From an uncultured bacterium (GTDB lineage Bacteria > Bacillota > Clostridia > Peptostreptococcales > Anaerovoracaceae): a stretch of DNA of 20,165 nucleotides. A program made the translations under genes and the position numbers. The DNA lies in the NCBI GenBank assembly GCA_905214225.1, contig CAJMLL010000046.1, forward strand, positions 1 to 20,165. Direction: 5' to 3'. Of the stretch, positions 13,477 to 20,165 are shown piece by piece; the stretch's first letter is position 1; each line of letters opens with the position of its first letter. The notes under the pieces are model-generated. The model saw only the letters and a list, made by a program, of their open reading frames with translations, did not search any database and had not been told where the DNA came from.

Positions 13477-15256
13477 CTGCTCCCTCCTTTCTCTTCGCTT
13501 CGTCATCCGGAATGGATTCTGTTCCCTGTTTATTCTGGGAAAGATAAACTTCCCGGTAAATCTTATTGCTCTTCAGAAGCTCCTGACTCGTTCCGACCGC
13601 ATTGATCCGGCCGTTGTCCATGACGACGATCCGGTCTGCGTCTTCAACGGAGGACGTTCTCTGCGCGATAATGATTTTGGTGGTATCTGGCAGATAGGTA
13701 CGCATGGCCGCGCGGATCAGCGCATCCGTCTTCGTATCAACTGCTGATGTAGAATCGTCCAGGATCAGGATTTTCGGCCGCTTCAGAAGAGCACGTGCGA
13801 TGCACAGACGCTGTTTCTGTCCGCCGGACACATTGCTTCCGCCCTGCTCGATCCAGGTGTTGTATCCATCCGGCATGCGGTCGATAAATTCATCTGCGCA
13901 GGCCAGGTGACAGACCTCGCGGACTTCTTCATCCGTGGCACTTTCATTTCCCCAGCGGATGTTATTGGCGATTGTCCCGGCAAACAGTACGTTTTTCTGC
14001 AGAACCATCGCGACATTATCTCTGAGGGTGACCAGGTCGTAGTCCCGGACGTCTCTTCCGCCGACCCTGACCTCTCCTTCTGTCGCCTCATACAGCCTTG
14101 GAATCAGCTGGACCAGAGATGATTTGGCTGAACCGGTTCCTCCGATTACGCCAATCACTTCACCGGAGTGAATGTCCAGGCTGATGTCGCTGAGTACCGG
14201 ACGTTTTGCGTCTTTCTCATACTTGAAGCTGACATTGTTAAAGGAAATCGAGCCGTCTGCGACTTCCGTCAGGCCGTTTTCCGGTGATGTCAGATCACTC
14301 TCTGTCTGCAGAACTTCCGCAATTCTGGCTGCAGATTCTGCGGCAAAAGTAACCATGACAAAAATCATCGACAGCATCATCAAGGACGCAAGGATCTGAA
14401 AGTTGTAGGTCAGAAGAGACGAAAACTGTCCGATATCCAGGACTTTCCCCTGATACACAATAATTTCCCTTGAACCAAAAGAAAGGACAAAGAGCATGAC
14501 CGCATAGATACAGGCCTGCATCAGCGGGTTGTTGAAGGCCAGAATACGTTCCGCGTGAGTAAAGATTTTTTTGATATTTCCAGACGCATCATGGAACTTT
14601 TCTTTTTCGTGTTCTTCCCTGACATAGGATTTCACGACTCTGATTCCGGTGACGTTCTCCTGAACCGTACGGTTTAAAATATCATACTTCGGGAAACCGC
14701 GTTTAAACAGCGGCATGGTCAGGCGGATAACCAGCCCCAGTCCAACGGCCAGGAATGGAATGACCGCAAGGAATACCAACGAAATGGATCCAGACATATA
14801 ATAAGCCATAATAAAGGACAGGATGATGTTCAGCGGCGCTCTGAATGCCGTGCGGATGATGAGCATCCATGCCTGCTGGACGTTCTGAACATCCGTAGTC
14901 ATTCTTGTGACCAGAGAAGCCCTGGAGAAGGAATCAATATTATGAAAAGAAAATTGCTGAATCCGGTAAAATACATCGTGCCGCAGGTTCTTCGACAGTC
15001 CGCAGGATGATTCTGAACAGGTCACTCCGGCAAAATAACCGAAGAACAGAGAACAGAAGGCCAGAACCAGCAGGATCCAGCTGTAATGGATAATGTGACT
15101 GACTCCGTATCCGGCCTTAACGTCATTGACCAGAAGCGCGATGACATAAGGAATAATGGACTCAAAAACAACTTCTCCGATGACCAGAATCGGCGTCAGT
15201 ATCGTTGCTTTTTTATACTCACGCAGTGATTTCATGAGTATCTTCCAGTTTTTCAT
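13469..15256 (-). CDS. Heterodimeric ABC exporter subunit with degenerate ATPase site
   Basis: 595 residues: six-span export domain (about 18-310), then an ATPase domain. Walker A is GGTGSAKS (372-379), with Ala where the last glycine is usual. The signature is intact VSGGQ (476-480). Walker B is ILILDD (496-501), so the catalytic Glu is Asp501, and the switch His is Gln532 in IIAQRTSS. In a heterodimer this site would pair with the LSQGQ signature of the partner, making one site fully degenerate, while the partner's Walker motifs pair with VSGGQ to make the active site. AGAGGTGAG precedes the ATG at 15254-15256. It is first in a two-gene operon and has a leader of about 125 nt that contains a terminator. 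Confidence 0.93.
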   Translation of the reverse strand: MKNWKILMKSLREYKKATILTPILVIGEVVFESIIPYVIALLVNDVKAGYGVSHIIHYSWILLVLAFCSLFFGYFAGVTCSESSCGLSKNLRHDVFYRIQQFSFHNIDSFSRASLVTRMTTDVQNVQQAWMLIIRTAFRAPLNIILSFIMAYYMSGSISLVFLAVIPFLAVGLGLVIRLTMPLFKRGFPKYDILNRTVQENVTGIRVVKSYVREEHEKEKFHDASGNIKKIFTHAERILAFNNPLMQACIYAVMLFVLSFGSREIIVYQGKVLDIGQFSSLLTYNFQILASLMMLSMIFVMVTFAAESAARIAEVLQTESDLTSPENGLTEVADGSISFNNVSFKYEKDAKRPVLSDISLDIHSGEVIGVIGGTGSAKSSLVQLIPRLYEATEGEVRVGGRDVRDYDLVTLRDNVAMVLQKNVLFAGTIANNIRWGNESATDEEVREVCHLACADEFIDRMPDGYNTWIEQGGSNVSGGQKQRLCIARALLKRPKILILDDSTSAVDTKTDALIRAAMRTYLPDTTKIIIAQRTSSVEDADRIVVMDNGRINAVGTSQELLKSNKIYREVYLSQNKQGTESIPDDEAKRKEGADE

Positions 15257-15312
15257 GCACTCACCTCTTTTTCAAAATTCCACACAAATAGAAAAAGGAC
15301 AGCAGGAATCAT
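15253..15312 (-). CDS. Possible 19-residue leader peptide overlapping the exporter start
   Basis: ATG at 15310-15312 opens a 19-codon frame, hydrophobic in the middle (PAVLFLFVWNF), whose TGA overlaps the ABC exporter start as ATGA. It begins inside the leader hairpin and reads through the U-tract and the exporter's ribosome site. There is no Shine-Dalgarno before its ATG, so it may not be translated; an in-frame GTG seven codons upstream has none either. A translated leader here would resemble the ribosome-linked attenuation reported for B. subtilis bmrBCD. Confidence 0.25.
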   Translation of the reverse strand: MIPAVLFLFVWNFEKEVSA

Positions 15313-15340
15313 ACAGAATTGTTTGTACGACACCGCTGTC
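15292..15340 (-). terminator. Intrinsic terminator (possible attenuator) in the ABC exporter leader
   Basis: On the minus strand GACAGCGG (15333-15340) pairs with CC-T-GCTGTC (15298-15306, one bulged base), with a 26-base loop, and is followed by CTTTTTC (15291-15297). It lies downstream of the only promoter-like sequence and about 40 bases upstream of the exporter start, where no further promoter fits. Confidence 0.55.
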
Positions 15341-15387
15341 TGTTGCTTTCTGTTGTTTGGTTGTAAAAATAATTTGCTGTGATGATT

Positions 15388-15416
15388 ACTTTAACACATA
15401 TTCCGGGCAGCTTCAA
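15388..15416 (-). promoter_or_regulatory. Candidate promoter of the ABC exporter operon
   Basis: On the minus strand TTGAAG (15411-15416), 17 bp, TAAAGT (15388-15393), with TG one base before the -10 (extended -10). Transcription would start near 15381. Confidence 0.5.
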
Positions 15417-15444
15417 GGTCAGAAGTCCGATGTTCACGAACTCT

Positions 15445-15889
15445 TTACAGTGGCACAGAGCTGCTGTCTTCTGCTTTTCTGTCGTTTGCGCAGGCCCGTG
15501 CCGCGCCGCTGAACTCGCAGCCTTCAAGCCGCTCTTCCGGCAGATAGCAGGCGCGGCGCTGCTTATGCACCAGTCTTTCAACGAACTCTGTCGACGGACT
15601 GCGCAGGAGTTCGTCCGGCTCTGCATACTGCTGAATGACTCCGTGATCCAGCACCAGGACGCGGGTTCCCAGATTCAGAGCTTCTTCAATATCATGGGTG
15701 ACGAACAGGATCGTAATCCCCGTCTCCTGATGAATGCGTTTGATTTCCTTCTGCAGCTGCTCTCTGGTGATCGCATCTACCGCTCCAAAAGGTTCATCCA
15801 TCAGCAGAATGTCCGGGGATGCTGCCAGAGCGCGGGCGATTCCCACCCTAGCATTTTTTTATGTGTCTGAATTCAATTGCTGTTTCCAT
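15445..15889 (-). pseudogene. Osmoprotectant ABC transporter ATPase (OpuBA/OpuCA/ProV type) with an internal deletion
   Basis: The gene begins normally: ribosome site AAGGAGC, ATG 15887-15889 and [13 protein letters not shown], the usual first residues of betaine/choline-type ATPases. It then runs into a TAG at codon 14. Immediately after, in another frame, the sequence resumes as [20 protein letters not shown], the stretch that normally follows the LSGGQQQR signature. It then continues through Walker B and its Glu, [13 protein letters not shown], the switch His in [10 protein letters not shown], and a C-terminal tail to the stop at 15445. Walker A, the Q-loop and the signature are therefore missing, roughly the first half of the ATPase domain, and the ATPase cannot work. 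A later ATG gives a 133-codon open stretch that should not be read as an intact gene. It is second in the decayed operon, after the permease-binding protein. Confidence 0.88.
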
Positions 15890-15905
15890 GTCAGGCTCCT
15901 TTCTG

Positions 15906-17000
15906 TTATTTCAGAAGTCCTTTTGACTTCAGATAAGCCTTCGCTACTGCAGCCGGCTCTTTCTTCTCCGTTTCTACCTCATAGTTCATCTTCTGCATGT
16001 CTTTATCCGTGATGGTGCTGTTGAATTTCTTCAGAACGTCCTCCAGCTCCGGATGTTTGTTCAGCGTCTCTTCACGAACGACATTTCCGCACATATAGGA
16101 AGGATAGAGATGTTTGTCATCCTTCAGGACGGTGATGTCTGCGTGGCTCAGCTGTCCGTCAGTTGTAAAGATCGGCATGATGTCAATCTTCTTTTCTGCC
16201 ATTGCCTTGTATTTCAGGCCGATGTCCATGTCCTTCGTGCTCTTGAATGTGAGGCCGTAGGTCTTGCAGAGTGCCTTGTAGCCGTCTTTTCTTCCGAAGA
16301 AATCGTATTCTGCGCCGAATCTCAGCTGGCTGGACACGCGCTGCAGGTCGGAATAAGTCTTCAGATGATATTTATCGGCAATGTCTTTCCGTACGCCGAT
16401 GCCGTAGGTGTTATTGAAGCCGTACATGCCGCCCCACTTCATATTCAGCTCGTTCTCGTATCCATTCTGCAGCTGTGGGAACTGTTTTTCAGAATAGATA
16501 TCTTTCTTTTTCAGAACCATGTTCCATCCTGTTCCGGTGTATTCCGGATAGAGGTCGAATTTTCCGCTCTCCATGCCAGGCTCAATATTGGAAGTGCCGC
16601 CGCCGACTCCGGTTGTCAGATCTACAGTAAGATTCGTATCCTGCTCGATCACATCCTTCAGCATATTCCCCAGAATATACTGTTCGGTCATCGGCTTGGC
16701 TGCGACGTGAATGACCCTGTCTTCCTTCTTTGGAAGAAGCATGCCGAATGCCAGGCATACGATCAGGACGGCTGCGATAAGGGCTATGATCTTGTTTGTT
16801 CTTTTTGCCTTCTTATTATGCGTATTCATCCTGCGCTCGGCGATACCGAGGAGGAAGTCGACGAGAAGTGCGAGAACGGCAATCAGAAGACTTCCGTCAA
16901 TCGTCATGGCTGTATTATTGGTGGTGATGCCGCGGTAAATCGCAACTCCGAGGCCGCCTGCTCCGATAAAGGGAACCGTAGTCCTGGGAACGGGAAATGA
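15906..17000 (-). pseudogene. Osmoprotectant permease-substrate-binding fusion, 5' truncated
   Basis: The frame encodes the end of an OpuB/OpuC/ProW-type permease domain, [20 protein letters not shown], then [29 protein letters not shown], a basic linker, a membrane anchor (about residues 73-90 from ATG 17006), and a complete-looking substrate-binding domain starting [16 protein letters not shown] and ending in [10 protein letters not shown]. Family fusions have about 500 or more residues with roughly 200 of permease before this point; here nearly all of that is absent and the sequence before [10 protein letters not shown] is unrelated. The ATG at 17004-17006 looks accidental, with no ribosome site. 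Aromatic residues likely to cage quaternary amines are still present (for example in PEYTGTGWN). It could still yield an anchored binding protein, but not a transporter. Confidence 0.85.
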
Positions 17001-17008
17001 GCACATGA

Positions 17009-17053
17009 GCGGATATAAATAGAGGCACCTATAAATCGTTGATTTTTAGCCAT
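17009..17053 (-). pseudogene. Possible first codons of a serine recombinase, cut at the osmoprotectant junction
   Basis: On the minus strand ATG 17051-17053 opens [15 protein letters not shown]. The hydrophobic strand ending Y-x-R is how many large serine recombinases begin (then V-S-T with the catalytic Ser). Here the frame passes into SCAHFPFPG and then into out-of-frame osmoprotectant permease sequence. The match is short and from memory, there is no clear ribosome site, and chance is possible. If real, it marks the edge of a mobile element. Confidence 0.3.
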
Positions 17054-17104
17054 TTACGCTATTCTATTCTTTGACAAGCGGCAGCATCTTCTGCGGAGAT
17101 CTTG

Positions 17105-17151
17105 CGGAACATGGCGTGACATGGTGTGACATGGCGTGACAGAAGTGTGAC
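17105..17151. repeat. Phased 10-bp direct repeats of a YGTGAC motif
   Basis: CGTGAC or TGTGAC occurs at 17115, 17125, 17135 and 17146, with a degenerate CGGAAC at 17105. The spacing is 10, 10, 10 and 11 bp, one DNA turn, and the full unit is YGTGACATGG. The last copy sits in the palindrome AGTGT-G-ACACT (17144-17154), which overlaps CACT-AC-AGTG (17151-17160). The array lies 50-95 bp upstream of the restriction-modification gene's -10 box. It looks like a protein-binding array; the unit length is not a multiple of three. Confidence 0.75.
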
Positions 17152-17197
17152 ACTACAGTGCGCATAGTTTTTTCCTGCAGCCATACCCACGCGGTTG

Positions 17198-17206
17198 TGA
17201 TATAAT
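17198..17206 (+). promoter_or_regulatory. Extended -10 promoter of the restriction-modification gene
   Basis: TG-A-TATAAT (17198-17206) is a perfect extended -10. No good -35 is present (CAGCCA at 17178-17183), which suggests an activator or reliance on the extended -10. The leader would be about 40 nt. Confidence 0.65.
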
Positions 17207-17251
17207 GCCTGTGGCAAACAAGACAAAAGTGATTATATAGAGGATAATATT

Positions 17252-20095
17252 ATGACAAGTGCTGAACAAAGAGAAGCCGCAAGGCAATTTATTAACAAAT
17301 GGAAATCCGGCGGTGACGAAAAACAAGACTGTCATCCGTTCTGGATCGAGCTGCTACATAACGTTCTTGGCATAGAGGACGTTACTGACTACGTCCAGTT
17401 TGAAAAACCAGTAAAATTGACCGAAGGAGACAGTAAGATCCACACCCGATATATTGACGGATATATCCCTACTGTAAAGGTCCTGATTGAGCAGAAAGGC
17501 TCGAAGCATCATTTGGATGAAAAAGAACCACAGAGCGGAGGGGAAATGCTGACGCCGTACGAACAGGCGAAACGCTATAACGATAATCTGATCATAGATG
17601 AAAAAGCAAGGTGGATCATTACCTGTAATTTTACAGAGATCTGGGTCTACAATATGAACGAAGTAGTTCCGGCTCCAAAGAAAATTAACATCATGGAGCT
17701 TCAGGATAAATATTCGGTCCTAGATTTCCTTGTGAAAAAAGATGTGAAAGAGATTTCTCATGAGATGCAGGTCTCAATCGACGCTGGAAACATTGTCGGT
17801 CTTATTTATGATGCCTTTCTGAAGCAATACGGAATTCCGGAGGCGGCGCCGAAAGGGGAGACGGTGGAGGAACGCGAGAAACGGGAACATAAGCTTCGTT
17901 CGCTGAACGCTCTCTGTGTTCGGCTGGTTTTCCTTTTCTACGCGGAGGATGCCGGGATCTTCGAACGGAACCAGTTCCATGATTATTTGGAAGCTTTTCC
18001 GGCCTCCCAGTGCCGGAGAGCTCTGATGGAGCTGTTCCAGGTTTTGGACCAGACACCGGAGGAGAGAGACGAATACCTGGAAGAAAATTTGGCAGCCTTC
18101 CCGTATGTCAACGGGGGACTCTTCGCCGATGAGAATATCATCATCCCGCCCCTGACGGAAGAGATTAAGTCACTTCTCCTCGATAAGGCTTCTGCCGACT
18201 TCAACTGGCGGGATATCTCTCCGACGATCTTCGGCGCGGTGTTTGAGAGCACACTAAATCCGGAAACGCGCCGTGCCGGCGGGATGCATTATACCTCTGT
18301 CGAGAATATCCACAAAGTCATCGACCCTCTCTTCCTGGACGATCTGAAGGCGGAGTTCAATGACATCTGCAAGATCAGTGTAAAGAAAATTCGCAACCGA
18401 AAACTGTTGGAATTTCAATCTAAACTCGCATCGACCACGATTTTGGACCCTGCGGCTGGAAGTGGAAACTTCCTGACCGAATCTTACCTGAGTTTGCGTC
18501 GTCTAGAGAACCAGGTGATTAAGGAGCTCACCGGCGGACAGATGCAGATCGGAACGGAAGAGTACAATCCCATTCAGGTTTCGATCCAGCAGTTCTACGG
18601 CATCGAGATCAATGACTTCGCCGCGACCGTGGCAAAAACAGCCCTGTGGATCGCGGAAGACCAGATGCTGGAGGAAACGAAAAGGATCTTGTATGGGTAT
18701 GATCAGGACTTCCTTCCCTTGAAGACTTATGTCAATATCATAGAGGGGAATGCTCTGAGGCTGGATTGGAATGATGTCGTGCCGAAGAGCGAACTGAACT
18801 ATATCATGGGAAATCCGCCGTTTGTGGGCTACAGCTTTCAGAGCAAAGAGCAAAAGGACGATATCCTTTCTGTTTATGTTGACGAGAAGGGCAGGCCATA
18901 TAAGGCAGCAGGGAAGATTGATTATGTCGCTGGATGGTATTTCAAGGCGTCGGAATTCATACAGAATACAGACATTCACGCAGCTTTCGTTTCCACCAAT
19001 TCTATCACGCAGGGAGAGCAGGTAGCGACTATTTGGAAACCTCTATACGAGCGGTTTGGAATTCATATCGACTTTGGTTATCGCACATTCGTATGGAACA
19101 GTGAAGCAAATGACAAGGCACATGTTCACGTGGTTATTGTCGGGTTTAGTTGTAACAATTCGGGTCGGAAAAAATCGATCTTCGAAGACGATAACCGATA
19201 TGAAGCTACGAACATCAATCCTTATCTCATTGATGCGCCACTGGTTTTTGTCGAGAGTGCAAGGAAATCGCTGTGTAATAAAATAAAAATAACTACAGGC
19301 AACAGGCCTGCTGATGGTGGCAATCTCATTATTGAGAAAGATGAGTATCAACGGTTCATTGAACAGGAACCGGAAGCGAAAAAATACATAAAGCGATTAT
19401 TAGGATCTGCTGAGTTTATTAATAATAAGGATCGTTGGTGTCTTTGGCTTGTAGGTGTTTCTCCTGGAGAACTAAGAAAGATGCCTCTTGTAATGGAACG
19501 TGTGGAAGCGTGCAGACAGGACCGTCTTAATAGTCCCGACGCAGGGAGGAAAAAATTAGCTGAAACGCCGACGTTATTTAGAGAAACACAGAATCCTAGC
19601 CGGTATATTGTTGTACCGAAAGTTTCGTCACAGCGCAGACGGTATATTCCAATTGGATATCTGGATGGAGATACGATTCCCACGGATTTACTTTTCATTA
19701 TTCCTGAGGCTGATTTGTATTATTTTGGAATGTTGACATCGAATGTGCATATGGCGTGGATGAGAACTGTTGCCGGCCGGCTAAAGAGTGATTACCGATA
19801 TTCCGGGAATCTTGTGTACAATACATTCCCCTGGCCGGATCCTACCGACGCTCAGAAAGCCCGTATCGAGGCCACAGCCCAATCCATCCTCGATGTCAGA
19901 GCTTTCTACACGGACTCTTCGCTCGCGGACCTCTACGATCCTCTGACCATGCCACCGGAACTGCGCAAGGCTCACATAGCGAATGACAAAGCAGTCATGG
20001 CGGCCTACGGCTTCCGCACGAAGATGAGTGAATCAGATTGCGTAGCTGAACTGATGAAAATGTATAAGAAACTAGCAGAAGATCAAAGTAAATAA
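17252..20095 (+). CDS. MmeI-like (type IIL) single-chain restriction-modification enzyme
   Basis: 947 residues, close to MmeI (919), with the family's domain order. An N-terminal PD-(D/E)xK nuclease has D69 and E80-x-K82 (RYIDGYIPTVKVLIEQKG). A helical spacer includes FLFYAEDAGIFERNQFHDYL and FPYVNGGLF. The adenine-specific methyltransferase has the SAM motif LDPAAGSGNFLTES (399-411) and catalytic NPPF (521-524). A target-recognition region covers about 640-860 and ends in YNTFPWPDP, followed by a C-terminal domain with the PPELRKAH segment. MmeI-like enzymes methylate one strand of an asymmetric site and cut about 20 bp away, so one protein gives both protection and attack. All catalytic motifs are present and no frameshift is seen. 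AGAGGA precedes the ATG. Codons in the target-recognition region are visibly AT-richer than those on either side. It faces away from the truncated osmoprotectant operon. Confidence 0.9.
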   Translation: MTSAEQREAARQFINKWKSGGDEKQDCHPFWIELLHNVLGIEDVTDYVQFEKPVKLTEGDSKIHTRYIDGYIPTVKVLIEQKGSKHHLDEKEPQSGGEMLTPYEQAKRYNDNLIIDEKARWIITCNFTEIWVYNMNEVVPAPKKINIMELQDKYSVLDFLVKKDVKEISHEMQVSIDAGNIVGLIYDAFLKQYGIPEAAPKGETVEEREKREHKLRSLNALCVRLVFLFYAEDAGIFERNQFHDYLEAFPASQCRRALMELFQVLDQTPEERDEYLEENLAAFPYVNGGLFADENIIIPPLTEEIKSLLLDKASADFNWRDISPTIFGAVFESTLNPETRRAGGMHYTSVENIHKVIDPLFLDDLKAEFNDICKISVKKIRNRKLLEFQSKLASTTILDPAAGSGNFLTESYLSLRRLENQVIKELTGGQMQIGTEEYNPIQVSIQQFYGIEINDFAATVAKTALWIAEDQMLEETKRILYGYDQDFLPLKTYVNIIEGNALRLDWNDVVPKSELNYIMGNPPFVGYSFQSKEQKDDILSVYVDEKGRPYKAAGKIDYVAGWYFKASEFIQNTDIHAAFVSTNSITQGEQVATIWKPLYERFGIHIDFGYRTFVWNSEANDKAHVHVVIVGFSCNNSGRKKSIFEDDNRYEATNINPYLIDAPLVFVESARKSLCNKIKITTGNRPADGGNLIIEKDEYQRFIEQEPEAKKYIKRLLGSAEFINNKDRWCLWLVGVSPGELRKMPLVMERVEACRQDRLNSPDAGRKKLAETPTLFRETQNPSRYIVVPKVSSQRRRYIPIGYLDGDTIPTDLLFIIPEADLYYFGMLTSNVHMAWMRTVAGRLKSDYRYSGNLVYNTFPWPDPTDAQKARIEATAQSILDVRAFYTDSSLADLYDPLTMPPELRKAHIANDKAVMAAYGFRTKMSESDCVAELMKMYKKLAEDQSK

Positions 20096-20165
20096 AAAAA
20101 GGGAGCATGGAATTCTTTCTGTAATTTGGGGCCTTTCATGAGATGAGATATATCTGAATGGGAAA

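Noticed and set aside
12067..13605. 512-codon open frame on the plus strand
   Set aside because: It is antisense to the ABC exporter subunit along its whole length, has no ribosome site, and its translation is rich in His, Asp and Arg as expected of a reverse-strand shadow.
16053..17000. 315-codon open frame on the plus strand
   Set aside because: Antisense to the osmoprotectant-binding protein sequence, which has clear family motifs on the minus strand.
17103..17160. CRISPR-like appearance of the short repeats
   Set aside because: Units are 10 bp with no spacers between them; this is a short direct-repeat array, not CRISPR.
20096..20165. Possible start of a gene after the restriction enzyme (GGGAGC then ATG)
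   Set aside because: The frame stops after five codons, and the remaining bases are too few to support any call.

Overview
The window looks chromosomal, from an anaerobic member of the Firmicutes, most likely class Clostridia (Lachnospiraceae-like). This is inferred from strong AGGAGG-type ribosome sites, near-balanced base composition, a ferredoxin-tailed aldo/keto reductase, a heterodimeric ABC exporter of a type common in Clostridia, and a fused permease/substrate-binding osmoprotectant protein. No rRNA, tRNA or CRISPR was seen.

Left part (1-10 kb), mostly housekeeping genes in short transcription units: the start of tcdA (tRNA t6A dehydratase, minus); azlC-azlD (branched-chain amino acid exporter, plus, 4-bp overlap); a minus-strand pair of a GGDEF diguanylate cyclase followed by an MscS-type channel; an aldo/keto reductase with two [4Fe-4S] clusters (plus); a secreted serine hydrolase of the class-3 lipase type (minus); an unknown 208-residue protein whose start codon is unclear (minus); an arginase-family ureohydrolase starting at TTG (plus); and a small unknown ORF directly abutting a homocysteine S-methyltransferase (minus). 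Most units have a recognisable promoter or terminator.

Middle (10-15.3 kb): a probable 3' fragment of a TauE/SafE-type permease behind a good promoter and inverted-repeat operator; a Nudix hydrolase; a 370-bp intergenic stretch with several stems ending in a terminator hairpin; and a two-gene heterodimeric ABC exporter with one canonical and one degenerate ATP site. The exporter leader holds a promoter, then an intrinsic terminator, then the start codon, which suggests attenuation control.

Right part (15.4-20.2 kb), the most unusual: a decayed osmoprotectant (Opu/Pro type) uptake operon. Its ATPase gene has lost the segment from just after codon 13 to just after the signature motif. Its permease-binding protein gene has lost the 5' end of the permease. 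The break lies beside a short stretch whose translation resembles the start of a serine recombinase, a run of 10-bp phased TGTGAC-like repeats, and then a 947-residue single-chain MmeI-like (type IIL) restriction-modification enzyme with nuclease, methyltransferase and AT-richer target-recognition regions. The simplest reading is that a defence gene arrived with mobile-element DNA and replaced or split the front of the osmoprotectant operon. Whether the missing permease half lies beyond the right edge cannot be seen here.
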